The notes beneath the pieces were generated by a model, which was given only the letters and a program-made list of their open reading frames with translations, did not search any database and had not been told where the DNA came from. From Gluconacetobacter entanii (GTDB lineage Bacteria; Pseudomonadota; Alphaproteobacteria; Acetobacterales; Acetobacteraceae), in contig NZ_NKUF01000002.1 in assembly GCF_003206495.1 (NCBI RefSeq), positions 1 through 64,000 of the forward strand: a stretch of DNA of 64,000 bases, given 5' to 3'. Every line of letters starts with the position of its first letter. Position 1 is the stretch's first letter. Positions 44,748 to 54,578 of the stretch are shown here, in pieces. Both the position numbers and the translations under genes were made by a program.

Positions 44748-46454
44748 ATGGTCGTAAAACGGCTGGCACAGGGCGCGCGCCTGTCCATGGCCCGCCTGCC
44801 GCTTCTGGTGGGCAAGGGGCGGGTGCCCGTGGCCCCCGTGCACAATATCCGTGACCTGTGGCCCGGCGACGCCGCGACGGGGGCGATGCTCATCAAGGGC
44901 ATGATGACGCAGGAGGGATATACCCATCCCATCGGACCGGGAATGTGGGACAATCCCGATTTCGAACCCGCCTTCCGCGAAGGGCTGCACAGTTTCCGCT
45001 GGCTGCGGGACCTGCGCGCAATGGGCACGGACGCCGCGCGCCTGCGGGCGCGCGCGCTGGTGGATGACTGGCTGCTCAACCCGCCGAACCACCAGATGGT
45101 GCGCGACTGCACCGTGGCGGGTGCGCGCGTGGCGGCATGGCTGGGGCATTACGATTTCTTCGCCGCCTCCGCCAGTGACATGTTCCGCCAGCGCCTGATG
45201 GCGCGCCTGCTGGTGGAGGGACGGACGATCGCGGCCCTCCTGCCGCCCGAATGCCATGACTGGCAGTCGCTTACGGCGCTGAAGGGCCTGCTTGCCGTGG
45301 CGGTGGCCATGCCGGAATATACCGGCTTCCTCAGCCGTTACCGCCGTTATATCGATGCGGAGGTGGAACGCCAGATCCTGCCCGATGGCTGGCACATCCA
45401 GCGCAGTCCGGAGGTGCAGTTGCGCGCCCTGCGTGAACTGGCGGAAATGCGCGCGATGATGCAGGCCGCACAGCACGCGCTGCCGCATTCGGTGGCGCTT
45501 GCGCTCGACAAGATGAGCCCCGTGCTGCGCGCGATGCGCCATGGGGACGGCTGCCTCGCTTTGTTCAATGGCAGCCATGAACGCAGTTCCACCCTGGTGG
45601 AGATGGTGCTGTCGCAGGCCACGCGCACGCGGGTCGTGGCCAGCACGATGCCCGATGGCGGTTTCGTGCGCGCGCAGTCGGGGCGTTCGCTGCTGCTGGT
45701 GGATGCGGGCGCGCCCGCGCCGGCGGGGTATGACCACAACGCCCATGCAGGCACGCTGTCGCTGGAATTTTCGTGCATGCGCCAGCGCCTGATCGTCAAT
45801 TGTGGCGCGGGCTTCCTGCCGGAATGGAAAAAGGCGCTGCGCCAGACGGCGGCCCATTCCACGGTGGAGGTGGAGGGGCTGTCCTCCTCCGACTTCCACG
45901 AGGACGGCACGGTCGCCCGCCGTCCCGCCCATGTGGAGGTGGACCACGCCACGCGGGAGGGCGCGCACTGGCTGAGCCTGTCGCACGATGGATATTACCC
46001 CACGGCGGGCGCGACCTATACGCGGCGTCTGTATCTGGGCAACAATGGCCACCGCCTGCGTGGCGAGGAAACGATCGAGGGCGAGCGCGAACTGGCCTTT
46101 GTCCTGCGCCTGCACCTGCATCCGTCGGTCTGTGTACAGCCGGGCACGCAGGAGGGTTCCGTGGTGCTGGAGGCCGGGGAACAGACATGGACCTTCCGCG
46201 CCACGGGGGGCGAGGTCGCGGTGGAGGAGAGCGTCTATTCCGGGGGGATGCGTCCCGTGCCCTCGACGCAGATTGTCGTGCGTGTGCTCCCCAATGCAGC
46301 CCAGCCTGCCGCCGTGGGCGAGGAAATTCCCCAGGCCCCCGCCGGATCGGGCGAGGGGATTCCCCCCGGCCCAACGGAAGACGTGGCGCCCGGGCGCAGG
46401 CGCCGCGTGATCCGCTGGGGTCTGGAACGCGAAAGGGACGGCAGCGGGGAATGA
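44748..46454 (+). CDS. Heparinase II/III-like protein
   Basis: A 568-residue protein with an alpha-helical toroid half (about 60-260, FRWLRDLRAMG, SLTALKGLLAVAVAMP) and a beta-sandwich C-terminal half of the heparinase II/III type (YDHNAHAGTLSLEFSC, HDGYYPTAGATYTRRLYL). Alphaproteobacterial members near rsmB are conserved but their polysaccharide substrate is unknown. No signal peptide is clear, so it may be cytosolic. The last 60 residues are Pro/Gly/Glu-rich. The ATG at 44748 follows a GGGGGACGGG stretch, and its stop overlaps a glycosyltransferase start. Confidence 0.8.
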   Translation: MVVKRLAQGARLSMARLPLLVGKGRVPVAPVHNIRDLWPGDAATGAMLIKGMMTQEGYTHPIGPGMWDNPDFEPAFREGLHSFRWLRDLRAMGTDAARLRARALVDDWLLNPPNHQMVRDCTVAGARVAAWLGHYDFFAASASDMFRQRLMARLLVEGRTIAALLPPECHDWQSLTALKGLLAVAVAMPEYTGFLSRYRRYIDAEVERQILPDGWHIQRSPEVQLRALRELAEMRAMMQAAQHALPHSVALALDKMSPVLRAMRHGDGCLALFNGSHERSSTLVEMVLSQATRTRVVASTMPDGGFVRAQSGRSLLLVDAGAPAPAGYDHNAHAGTLSLEFSCMRQRLIVNCGAGFLPEWKKALRQTAAHSTVEVEGLSSSDFHEDGTVARRPAHVEVDHATREGAHWLSLSHDGYYPTAGATYTRRLYLGNNGHRLRGEETIEGERELAFVLRLHLHPSVCVQPGTQEGSVVLEAGEQTWTFRATGGEVAVEESVYSGGMRPVPSTQIVVRVLPNAAQPAAVGEEIPQAPAGSGEGIPPGPTEDVAPGRRRRVIRWGLERERDGSGE

Positions 46455-47605
46455 AGATACTCGAAATCACGAATGTTGATTTTGCATTGTATCACTTCCT
46501 CCATCCCCTGATGCGCCGGCTGCGCGCCGATGGCCACGATGTCGTCGGGGCCTGTGCCGCAGGCCCCCTGCTTGCGCCGGTGCGTGCCGATGGCTTCCGG
46601 GTGGAGGCGGTGGCGATGGCGCGCTCCTTCTCCCCCGTGGCGCAGGCGCGCGCGCTGTGGGCGCTGGTGCGCCTGATCCGGCGCGAACGTCCCGATATCG
46701 TCCATGCCCACATGCCCATCAGCGGCCTTCTGGCCCGCCTTGCGGCGTGGCTGTGTGGCGTGCCGTGCGTGGCCTATACCTGCCACGGGTTCCTGTTCAA
46801 CCAGCCCGGCCCCGTGTGGCGGCGCATGCTGGCGCTGGTGCTGGAATGGCTGGCGGGGCGCGTGACCGATACCTACCTGACCGTCTCGCACGAGGAAGCG
46901 CGTGATGCGCGGCGACTGGGTATCCATCGCCGCGCCACGGCGATCGGCAACGGACGCGACGGGACGCTGTTCCGCCCGGACCCGGCGACGCGGGACAGGG
47001 TGCGCGCGGAACTTGGCGTGGGGCAGGGGGATGTCGTCATCTTCGCCGTGTCGCGACTGGTGCGGCACAAGGGATATCCCGAACTGCTGGCGGCGATGCG
47101 TGATGTTCCCGATGCCGTGCTGTGGGTCGCGGGGGAACGCCTGCCGACCGACCACGGGCCGGACATGGCGGTGCTGATGACGCAGGCGCAGGCGGAACTT
47201 GGCCCACGGCTGCGGTGCCTTGGCTATCGCGCCGATGTGGCGGACCTGATGACGGCCGCCGACATCTTTGTCCTGCCCAGCCATTTCGAGGGGCTGCCCA
47301 TGACCGTGATCGAGGCGATGCTGTGTGGCCTGCCGGTTGTCGGCAGCGATATTCGCGGCATCCGTGAACAGATCGTCACGGGACGGACCGGATACCTTGT
47401 GCCGGCCGGCAACGCCACCGCGCTGGCGGCGGCGCTGGGGCGACTGGTGCGTTCGGCGGACCTGCGGCACGCGATGGGGGCGGCAGGACGGGCGCGCGCG
47501 CTGGCGATGTTTTCACAGGATGCGGTGCTGGCGCGGACCTGCGCCCTGCTGGTGCAGGGCGCGCGGCGACGTCAGGGTTGTGAAAGCTGGCCGCCCATTT
47601 CCTGA
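46451..47605 (+). CDS. GT4-type glycosyltransferase
   Basis: A 384-residue GT-B glycosyltransferase. The N-terminal acceptor domain starts MKILEITNVDFALYHFLHPL and includes DIVHAHMPISG; the C-terminal nucleotide-sugar domain has VSRLVRHKGYPELL and the E-x7-E pair in PSHFEGLPMTVIEAMLCGLP. Its ATG overlaps the heparinase-like gene's stop by four bases. The linkage to a polysaccharide lyase-like gene suggests a shared surface polysaccharide pathway. The last dozen codons overlap a convergent small gene. Confidence 0.88.
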   Translation: MKILEITNVDFALYHFLHPLMRRLRADGHDVVGACAAGPLLAPVRADGFRVEAVAMARSFSPVAQARALWALVRLIRRERPDIVHAHMPISGLLARLAAWLCGVPCVAYTCHGFLFNQPGPVWRRMLALVLEWLAGRVTDTYLTVSHEEARDARRLGIHRRATAIGNGRDGTLFRPDPATRDRVRAELGVGQGDVVIFAVSRLVRHKGYPELLAAMRDVPDAVLWVAGERLPTDHGPDMAVLMTQAQAELGPRLRCLGYRADVADLMTAADIFVLPSHFEGLPMTVIEAMLCGLPVVGSDIRGIREQIVTGRTGYLVPAGNATALAAALGRLVRSADLRHAMGAAGRARALAMFSQDAVLARTCALLVQGARRRQGCESWPPIS

Positions 47606-48066
47606 ATCAGGGTTTCGGTTTCCTGCGGATGAGCATTGATCAGCTTGATGTTCGCAGGGTTAAGCGCCGGCGCGCCTTTGGGCGCCTGCTGGTGCATCAG
47701 GGCGGTCGTCATGCCGAACGTCGTGATGCCCATGACGAAATCCGACGCGCTCAGCCCATGTTCACGCAGGATCGGCATCAGGCGGTCCATCTGCGCCGTG
47801 CGTTCGATCGTCTGCGACAGCGACAGGTTGCCGCTTTCGGGCGGGGTGACGTTGCGGGCCTTGATCTCGCGGATGGTGTGGATCATGACCGTAAAGAAGT
47901 TGTTGGGCAGGCGGTACTGCGCGGCGGCGGTGATGTCATGCATCATCATCGCCTTCTGTTCGTCCGTGGGCTGCTGCTGTCCCGCGGGGGCCTGCTGCGC
48001 CATCGCGGGCAGCACCGGCAGCGCCACCGACAGGGCGGCGGCAAGGAGATATGTGCGAAAAGTCAT
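47572..48066 (-). CDS. Small exported protein of unknown function
   Basis: A 164-residue protein with a signal peptide (MTFRTYLLAAALSVALPVLPAMA, cut near 23) and a Gln-rich start of the mature chain, followed by a helical domain. No family recognised. Its ATG overlaps the stop of the aminopeptidase gene by four bases (ATGA), so the two are translationally coupled; its 3' end overlaps the convergent glycosyltransferase by 34 bases. Confidence 0.75.
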   Translation of the reverse strand: MTFRTYLLAAALSVALPVLPAMAQQAPAGQQQPTDEQKAMMMHDITAAAQYRLPNNFFTVMIHTIREIKARNVTPPESGNLSLSQTIERTAQMDRLMPILREHGLSASDFVMGITTFGMTTALMHQQAPKGAPALNPANIKLINAHPQETETLIQEMGGQLSQP

Positions 48067-49322
48067 GGCTGGCTGGTCCATTCGCCCTGTTTCATCAAGG
48101 ATTCGCGTGTGCCGTCATGGGTGATGGCGTCCACGTCGATCAGGTTTGACCCGATCATCCAGTCGATGTGGATGAAGCTGGTGTTCGCGCCACGCTCGGT
48201 CAGTTGCGCCTCGGTCAGGCTGTCGCTGTCGAGCATGCATTTGGTATAGGACTGCCCCAGCGCGATATGGCTGGCGGCGTTTTCGTCAAACAGCGTGTTG
48301 CGGAACAGGATGCCGCTGCTTGAAATCGGCGATGACGCAGGCACCAGCGCGACCTCTCCCAGGCGGCGCGCGCCTTCGTCGGTGTCGAGGATGCGCGTCA
48401 GCACCTCCTGCCCCACGCGGGCGCTGGCCTCGACAATGCGGCCGCCTTCGAAGCGCACGGCGATGTCATCAATCAGCGTCCCCTGATGGAACAGCGGCTT
48501 GGTCGCGCGCACCGTGCCATCGACGCGGCGGGCGTGCGGCGTGGTGAAGACTTCCTCGGTCGGGATGTTGGGGTTGCAGGTGATGCCGTTGCGTGCAGGT
48601 TCCGACCCGCCGGCCCAGGCGTGGCCATCGGCCAGCCCCACCGTCAGGTCCGTATCCGGCCCCCGGAAATGCAGGGCCGCGAACCGGCGTTCGTTCAGCC
48701 ATGCGGAGCGCCGGTGCAGGATTTCGTTATGCCGCGTCCATTCGGCCACCGGGTCGGCGTTTGTCACGCGCGATGCGGTGAAGATGGCGTCCCACAGGCG
48801 GGCCAGCGCCTGGTCGGGTTCAAGGTCGGGGAAGACCTGCTGCGCCCATGCCGGGGTGGCGCAGGCGACGATGCTCCAGTTGATGGCGAAATTGGTGATC
48901 AGTTCCATCGCCGGCCGCCCGGCAAGCGATGCCGCACGGGACGCGCGGGCGACGCGGTCGTGGTTTTCCCCCGACAGCAGCGTGGGGTTGCCCCCCGTGA
49001 TCGCCATGCGCGCCGCACCGGCGCGATAGGCGTCGGCCATGCCATCCTGCAGCCACTTTGCCGCCGTGTTGAACGTGTCGTCCGGTGCGTGGCGGAAACG
49101 TGCCAGCGTGGTTTCATCGTCGCTGTAGAACGTGCTGACCAGTGACGCCCCGGCGCGATAGGCATGTTCGGTAATGCGTCGTACCAGCGGCACCGCGTCG
49201 AGTGGCGCGGTAATCAGCAACTGCTGGCCATGGGCGATGTTCAGCCCGACCCGGACCGCAACCTCGCCCAGTCGGTCAAGGAGTTCTGCGTGGTTGGAAG
49301 CTGGGGCCATGCGTGCATTCAT
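48063..49322 (-). CDS. M29-family aminopeptidase
   Basis: A 419-residue metal-dependent aminopeptidase of the M29 (thermophilic aminopeptidase, AMPS/PepS) type. The late motifs carrying metal ligands are visible: NIPTEEVFTTPHARRVDGTVRATKPL, DENAASHIALGQSY, and NTSFIHIDWMIGS. It removes N-terminal residues from peptides in the cytosol. The ATG at 49322 is chosen; 49310 is an alternative. It lies divergent from a Rieske protein gene. Confidence 0.9.
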   Translation of the reverse strand: MNARMAPASNHAELLDRLGEVAVRVGLNIAHGQQLLITAPLDAVPLVRRITEHAYRAGASLVSTFYSDDETTLARFRHAPDDTFNTAAKWLQDGMADAYRAGAARMAITGGNPTLLSGENHDRVARASRAASLAGRPAMELITNFAINWSIVACATPAWAQQVFPDLEPDQALARLWDAIFTASRVTNADPVAEWTRHNEILHRRSAWLNERRFAALHFRGPDTDLTVGLADGHAWAGGSEPARNGITCNPNIPTEEVFTTPHARRVDGTVRATKPLFHQGTLIDDIAVRFEGGRIVEASARVGQEVLTRILDTDEGARRLGEVALVPASSPISSSGILFRNTLFDENAASHIALGQSYTKCMLDSDSLTEAQLTERGANTSFIHIDWMIGSNLIDVDAITHDGTRESLMKQGEWTSQP

Positions 49323-49458
49323 CCTGTTGAAGGCGGTAGGGATGGCGGGACGGACCAGAGGCGCCCGCCCTGTCACAAGGTGTCTGTCACGATACGATAG
49401 ACGATAGTCCACGGTTGCGTAAAATCATACCGTAACCTGTTGGGGAAAAGCGAAGGTG

Positions 49459-49833
49459 ATGGAAATGGCGGGAATACCGGGCGGTCGTGAAAATGCCGTC
49501 AGGCTGTGTGATGTCGCCGCCGTGCGCGAACGCCCGCAGCGTGTCGTCACGCAGGGCCGCGCCCTGGTCGTCTGGGCCACGCAGGACGGACGGGTGTGCG
49601 TGTTCGACGACCGCTGCCCGCATGGCAATGCGCGCCTGTCCACCGGCTATGTCCAGTATGACCGGCTTGTCTGCCCGCTGCATATGTGGACCTTTGGCAT
49701 ACGGGGCGACGTGGATGCGCCCGGTGGCCGGATCGAGGCGGCGAACCCGATGCCGCGCCCCTATGACACATGGGTGGAAGGGGACGGGGTCTGGGCCAGC
49801 GTACCTCCCGCCATGGGAAAGTCGGCAAGGTAG
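49459..49833 (+). CDS. Rieske 2Fe-2S protein
   Basis: A 124-residue single-domain Rieske protein. Cluster ligands are C53-P-H55 and C72-P-L-H75 (CPHG and CPLHMW), the spacing of ferredoxin-type Rieske proteins that feed dioxygenases or nitrite reductase-like enzymes. No oxygenase is encoded nearby, so its partner is unknown. ATG at 49459; a GTG directly before it could also start translation. Confidence 0.87.
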   Translation: MEMAGIPGGRENAVRLCDVAAVRERPQRVVTQGRALVVWATQDGRVCVFDDRCPHGNARLSTGYVQYDRLVCPLHMWTFGIRGDVDAPGGRIEAANPMPRPYDTWVEGDGVWASVPPAMGKSAR

Positions 49834-49846
49834 CATATTGATAAGT

Positions 49847-49927
49847 AATAAAAGTTTTTGGTGAAGCTTTTTCCAAAAAGCTTCAGAGACGCCGCCTTTT
49901 TAAAAAAAGGCGGCACCCAAAAATTTC
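49847..49927. repeat. Dispersed two-hairpin repeat, reverse orientation
   Basis: A well preserved copy: GAAGCTTTTTCCAAAAAGCTTC, then GCCGCCTTTTTAAAAAAAGGCGGC, with AATAAAAGTTTTTGG and CCAAAAATTT at the ends. It lies between the convergent Rieske and DUF4186 genes. Confidence 0.85.
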
Positions 49928-50424
49928 TATTCGCTACAATCCGGGTCTTCACGCAGCAGCCATCCCCGGATCACCGCGAGGATATAGTCGCGCTGTGCCT
50001 GTTGCAGTTCCTGCCCCTTCGCAAACCCGTGCCACTTCTCGATACAGCCGCGACAGCAGGTGCCCGTTGCGTGCTGTGCGACGAAAACCGGATGTCCGCG
50101 CCATGGGGTCTGCCGCCCGTCCTTGTGCGGGTGGGCGGGGGCAAGGCGGGTCGCAATGAACTCCGCCGCATGTCCGGACACGCTTTGCAGCCCCTGCCGG
50201 TGCAGGTAGGCCCGGTCTTTTGCATCAAGGTGGAAGCGTGCGCGAAAGCGCGAACGCGACAGCCGTTCCCACAGATCATCCGCAACGGCGGGCAGCGTGG
50301 CGGGAAGCGGTACTGCGGCCGGGGCGGGCGGAGGTTCCTGCGCTGGCGGCGACGGCGCGAACAGGTCCGCCTGCCCCGACGGTGCGGCAGGCGTCCTGCG
50401 ACGGGAAGGGGCGCGCGCCGTCAT
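49927..50424 (-). CDS. DUF4186 family protein
   Basis: A 165-residue cytosolic protein. The first 45 residues are Pro/Ala-rich; the conserved part (FRARFHLDAKDRAYLHRQG, DGRQTPWRGHPVFVAQHAT, CCRGCIEKWHG) fits DUF4186. The TCCRGC and nearby histidines look like a metal site. Function unknown. It lies 14 bases after tyrS on the same strand and is probably co-transcribed. Confidence 0.85.
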   Translation of the reverse strand: MTARAPSRRRTPAAPSGQADLFAPSPPAQEPPPAPAAVPLPATLPAVADDLWERLSRSRFRARFHLDAKDRAYLHRQGLQSVSGHAAEFIATRLAPAHPHKDGRQTPWRGHPVFVAQHATGTCCRGCIEKWHGFAKGQELQQAQRDYILAVIRGWLLREDPDCSE

Positions 50425-50438
50425 GGTCTGGCCGTGGC

Positions 50439-51695
50439 TCAGGCCGGGCGCACCAGGATGTGCTTCTTCTTGCCCGATGACAGCTTGATGACCCCGTCAC
50501 GCAGGTCGCCTTCGCCAATCATCCGCCCCTCGTCCGTGACCACCTCATCATTGAGGCGCGCGCCACCGCCACGGATCAGGCGTCGCGCCTCCCCGTTGCT
50601 GGCGACAAGGCCGCTGTCGGCGAACAGGCGGAATGCCGGGATCCCTTCATGCAGGGTGGCGGCCGCGATGCTGATGGAGGGCAGGGCATCCGCGCTCAGC
50701 GCACCTTCCTCGAACGTGCGTCGGGCGGCCTCGGCGGCCTGCTCGGCGGCGGCGCGGCCGTGGCACAGGGCGGTGGCCTCGGTCGCGAGGACCTTTTTCG
50801 CTTCGTTGATGCCCGCGCCGGGCAGGGCGGCAAGGCGGTCGCATTCCTCGATCGGCAGGTCGGTGAACAGGCGCAGGAAACGCCCGACATCGGCATCCTC
50901 GGTATTGCGCCAGAACTGCCAGTATTCAAAGACCGGAAGCCGCGCCGCCGACAGCCAGACCGCGCCGCGCGCGGACTTGCCCATCTTGGCCCCCGAACTG
51001 GTGGTCAGCAGCGGCGTGGTCAGGCCGAACACCTGCTGCTGGTTCATGCGCCGCACCAGGTCGATGCCCGAGACGATGTTCCCCCACTGGTCCGACCCGC
51101 CCATCTGCAGGGTTACGCCATGGCGGGCGTTGAGTTCGCGGAAATCATAGGATTGCAGGATGGAGTAATTGAACTCCAGGAAGGTCAGTCCCTGCTCACG
51201 CTCCAGCCGGCTGCGCACCGAATCGAACGACAGCATCCGGTTGACCGAGAAATGGATCCCCACATCGCGCAGCAGGTCGATATAGGACAGCCGGTCGAGC
51301 CAGTCGGCGTTGTTTGCCAGCATCGCGCCGGACCTGTTTTCCGCCTTGTCATCAAAGGACAGGAACTGCCGCAGGCATCCCTCGATCCCGCGCAGGTTCT
51401 GCGCGATCGTCTCCGCCGTCATCAGCTTGCGCGCTTCCTCGCGGAAGGAGGGATCGCCGATCTTCGCCGTGCCGCCACCCATCAGGGCCACCGGGCGATG
51501 GCCGTGTTTCTGCATCAGGCGCAGCATCATGATCTGGATCAGGCTGCCGACATGCAGGCTGTCCGCCGTGGGATCAAAGCCGATATAGCCCGAGACCGGC
51601 CCCGCCTGCATGGCGGCGTCGAGCGCCTCCATGTCGGTGCACTGGAAGATGAAGCCACGTGCCTCGGCCTCGCGGAGGAATTCGCTTTTGGGCAT
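50439..51695 (-). CDS. tyrS: Tyrosyl-tRNA synthetase
   Basis: A 418-residue class I synthetase. The HIGH-equivalent is LHVGS in [12 protein letters not shown], the tyrosine site [10 protein letters not shown] and [10 protein letters not shown], and KMSKS reads KMGKS. The C-terminal S4 RNA-binding domain ([21 protein letters not shown]) is complete. It is followed by DUF4186. Confidence 0.96.
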   Translation of the reverse strand: MPKSEFLREAEARGFIFQCTDMEALDAAMQAGPVSGYIGFDPTADSLHVGSLIQIMMLRLMQKHGHRPVALMGGGTAKIGDPSFREEARKLMTAETIAQNLRGIEGCLRQFLSFDDKAENRSGAMLANNADWLDRLSYIDLLRDVGIHFSVNRMLSFDSVRSRLEREQGLTFLEFNYSILQSYDFRELNARHGVTLQMGGSDQWGNIVSGIDLVRRMNQQQVFGLTTPLLTTSSGAKMGKSARGAVWLSAARLPVFEYWQFWRNTEDADVGRFLRLFTDLPIEECDRLAALPGAGINEAKKVLATEATALCHGRAAAEQAAEAARRTFEEGALSADALPSISIAAATLHEGIPAFRLFADSGLVASNGEARRLIRGGGARLNDEVVTDEGRMIGEGDLRDGVIKLSSGKKKHILVRPA

Positions 51696-51993
51696 GGTCT
51701 CTACTGTGTCTGCGGGTTGTCACGGCTCCGCACGCGGGCGGAATGCGACAGGGTCTAGCATGATCGCGCCATGCGAAGAAACCATCCGCCCGCTGCCGCG
51801 TTGGCGATGTCGGGACAGGGCAGGCACAGGAGGAGACATGGCGCGATGGCAGGCCGAGCGTCCATGCGATGACACGGCACGCGCGACGGGCGTGGGCCGG
51901 ATGTCCGGCATCATGTCGCGCAGCATCGCCTTCGCGCCGGTTTCTTCCGCGCCAGTCCCCTATGCGCCAGCCCCCTGTCAGCAGGGCAGCAGG

Positions 51994-52659
51994 TCAGTCC
52001 GCGGCCAGTGCCAGCGCGCGGCGGTTCATCACGGTACTGACATGGTCTTCCAGCGCCGCGGCGACTTCATCCGCGTGGGAGGCGAAGATATGGTCCGCCC
52101 CCTTGAAGACACGGTAATCCACCTCGACTCCCTTCTGGGTATTGAGCTTGTCCACCAGCTTGTGCACGGCGGGTTCGGGCACCAGTTCGTCGGCGTCGCC
52201 CGCGATCATCAGGCCGCCACACGGACACGGCGCGAGGAAGCCGAAATCATAATGGTTGGCCGGGGGGGCGACACTGATCCAGCCGGTGATTTCCGGCCGG
52301 CGCATCAGCAGTTGCATGCCCACGAACGCGCCAAAGGAATAGCCCGCGATCCACAGGCCCCGCGCGTTCGGGTTGACCATCTGCATCCAGTCCAGCGCGG
52401 CCGCAGCGTCGGAAATTTCGCCGATGCCGCCGTCATAACGTCCCTGCGAACGCCCGACCCCGCGCGAGTTGTAGCGCATGACCGAAAAGCCCATCTTTTC
52501 GAATTCGCGATACATCGCATAGGTGATGCGGTTGTTCATGGTGCCGCCATGCAGCGGGTGCGGATGAAGGACCAGTGCAAGCGGCGCGTTCGGCTCGCTC
52601 GAGTGGTGGTAGCGTCCTTCCAGACGGCCATCAGGGCCGGCGAACATGACCTCAGGCAT
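51994..52659 (-). CDS. Alpha/beta-fold hydrolase, YP/CAAX-like
   Basis: A 221-residue hydrolase. The nucleophile elbow is GYSFGAF (serine), the oxyanion stretch LHPHPLHGGTMNN is typical of this small-esterase or dienelactone-like group, and the late GDADELVP and ADHIFASH supply Asp and His. ATG at 52659. The specific substrate is unknown. It stands alone, downstream of a 580-base gene-free region. Confidence 0.85.
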   Translation of the reverse strand: MPEVMFAGPDGRLEGRYHHSSEPNAPLALVLHPHPLHGGTMNNRITYAMYREFEKMGFSVMRYNSRGVGRSQGRYDGGIGEISDAAAALDWMQMVNPNARGLWIAGYSFGAFVGMQLLMRRPEITGWISVAPPANHYDFGFLAPCPCGGLMIAGDADELVPEPAVHKLVDKLNTQKGVEVDYRVFKGADHIFASHADEVAAALEDHVSTVMNRRALALAAD

Positions 52660-53241
52660 ATATATCCCGCATATGGTTGCCCGGCTGCCTGATGGCATGG
52701 CGGCGGGGCGGTTGGCATTTTGGTCTGTCCGGTGGCGATGCCCCGCACCGGACAGGCGACTGATTCAAGTAACCCGGCAATGGCCAAGGCCATCCCCGGC
52801 GGCGCCGTCACGGCCGGATGTCAGCCATTGGAGGGGCGCCAGTAAACCCAGAACATATGTCTGCAACCCACGGCCCCGGTTGCCGTGATTGAATGTGTGC
52901 GGACCGGACATATACCGATTGGGCCTTATAATGCTGACGTGGCCTAGGGATTAAAAATGTTAGTTTGTCGGGTAAGCGTTGCGTCTGTGGCAGGCATGGC
53001 GGTGTGGGGCGTCGTGTGTGCCGGCCTGTCCTGATGCTGCCTCATGCTCTGCGCTCCGCCATTTGTTGGTGCGTCACGGGGCGGGGGCTGCGTCTGCCGC
53101 GATACGCTCCCGCCGGGTGTCGCCATGCAGTTGGATGCGCAGCTTATAGCGAGGCCAATTCACAAATTGCCACATAAATCGTAAACATGGGGGCAAAGTA
53201 ACGCCGTGGTATTGGCGCTCACAGATGGATCAGGGATTGAA
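52660..53241. other. Gene-free region upstream of the first cysteine desulfurase
   Basis: About 580 bases between divergent genes. Frames here do not resemble proteins. GGACCGGACATATACCG and CTTATAATGC (near 52925) suggest a promoter around 52910-52940. No RNA, riboswitch or repeat recognised. Confidence 0.45.
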
Positions 53242-54381
53242 ATGAACGGCGGCGCGGGGGATTTTTTCTATCTGGACGCCAACGCGTCGGAGCCACTCCG
53301 CCCGGAGGCGGCGGCGGCCATGGCGGCGGCGGCGGCAGTGCGCGGCAACCCGTCATCCGTCCATCGGGCGGGCCGTGCGGCGCGCGCCATCATGGAGGCC
53401 GCGCGGGAGGAGATTGCCGCGACGTTCGGTGTCACGGCGGAAAACTGTGTCATGACATCCGGCGGGACGGAGGCCAACGTCCTGGCCATCGACGCGCTGG
53501 GGCAGGGGCGGCGCATCCTGTATGGCGCGGGCGAACATGACGCCGTGCGCATGGCGGCGCAGGCGCGCGGCGGACAGGCCATTCCCGTCGATGCGCAGGG
53601 CGTGGTCCGCCTCGACGCGCTGGCGGCCCTGCTGGCGCAACCGGGGGAGGCGCTGGTCTGCGTGATGCTGGCCAATAACGAGACCGGGGTGATCCAGCCG
53701 GTTGCCGAGGTCGCGCGCCTGTGCCGCGAACATGGCGCGCGCCTGCATGTCGATGCGGTGCAGGCGGCGGGACGCATGGAGGTGGACCTGCGCGCACTGG
53801 GCGCGGACAGCATGGCGGTGTCGGGCCATAAATTCGGCGGCCCCAAGGGGGCGGGCGCGCTCCTGCTGGCGGGGGAGCGGTTTGTTGCCCTGCCGCCCAT
53901 GCTGGCCGGTGGGGGGCAGGAACAGGGACGGCGTGGCGGCACGCCCGCACTTCCGGCCATCGCGGGCATGGCGGCGGCCCTGTCGGCGGCGACACGCGAC
54001 CTTGCCGATCCCGCGCACCGGGCGCGCCTTGCACGACTGCGCGATGGCATTGATCGCGTGGCGCGCGACTGTGGCGCGGTGGTCTGCTCGGCGGATGCGC
54101 CACGGCTTGCGAACACCACCTGCCTGGTCCTGCCGCACCGGCGGGCGCAGACGCAGTTGATTGCACTCGACATGGCGGGATTCTGCGTCTCTGCCGGGTC
54201 GGCCTGTTCGTCGGGGAAGGTCGCGCGTTCGCATGTGCTGGTCGCGATGGGAATGGAAGGGCAGGCGGGATGCGCGATCCGCGTCTCCCTGCCATGGTCC
54301 GTGACGGATGCAGAGGTGGAGGCATTCACGGCCGCATACGCCGACATGGCCGCCCGCCTGCCCATGCGCGAAGCGGTTTGA
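53242..54381 (+). CDS. Cysteine desulfurase, diverged paralogue
   Basis: A 379-residue PLP enzyme of the NifS/IscS class that takes sulfur from cysteine. The PLP lysine is K197 in SGHKFGGPKG, the H99 in GEHDAV aids catalysis, and the catalytic cysteine is C322 in SAGSACSSG. ATG at 53242 follows AGGGA. It is more diverged than the adjacent paralogue at 54579 and may serve a different acceptor. Its short start reads DANASEPL instead of DYQATTPC. A repeat separates the two genes. Confidence 0.9.
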   Translation: MNGGAGDFFYLDANASEPLRPEAAAAMAAAAAVRGNPSSVHRAGRAARAIMEAAREEIAATFGVTAENCVMTSGGTEANVLAIDALGQGRRILYGAGEHDAVRMAAQARGGQAIPVDAQGVVRLDALAALLAQPGEALVCVMLANNETGVIQPVAEVARLCREHGARLHVDAVQAAGRMEVDLRALGADSMAVSGHKFGGPKGAGALLLAGERFVALPPMLAGGGQEQGRRGGTPALPAIAGMAAALSAATRDLADPAHRARLARLRDGIDRVARDCGAVVCSADAPRLANTTCLVLPHRRAQTQLIALDMAGFCVSAGSACSSGKVARSHVLVAMGMEGQAGCAIRVSLPWSVTDAEVEAFTAAYADMAARLPMREAV

Positions 54382-54419
54382 CGTGGACAACGCGCAGGCA
54401 CGCCTTACAATGGGATGTG

Positions 54420-54502
54420 AATAAAAGTTTTCGGGTGACGGCTTTTTTCAAAAAGGCGGCGTTCTTCGAAGCTTTTTGCAAAAAGCTTCACCAAAAACTT
54501 CC
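54420..54502. repeat. Dispersed two-hairpin repeat
   Basis: ATAAAAGTTTTCGGGTG, hairpin with GGCTTTTTTCAAAAAGGCGGC-like arms, then GAAGCTTTTTGCAAAAAGCTTC and CCAAAAACTT. It sits between the two tandem cysteine desulfurase genes. Confidence 0.82.
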
Positions 54503-54578
54503 TTATGGCAAGCGCATATGGTGCCGCGCATGAGTACTACCTTGACATGGTAGGGCTCCATCCACACGTGGCGGAGTT

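Noticed and set aside
44562..46121. A 519-codon minus-strand frame
   Set aside because: Antisense shadow of rpe and the heparinase-like gene; composition is Arg/His/Gln-rich as for other shadows.
51838..52692. Plus-strand frame with a strong AGGAGGAG before an ATG at 51838
   Set aside because: Most of it is antisense to the alpha/beta hydrolase, whose catalytic motifs are convincing. The good ribosome binding site is probably chance; only 150 bases lie outside the hydrolase.
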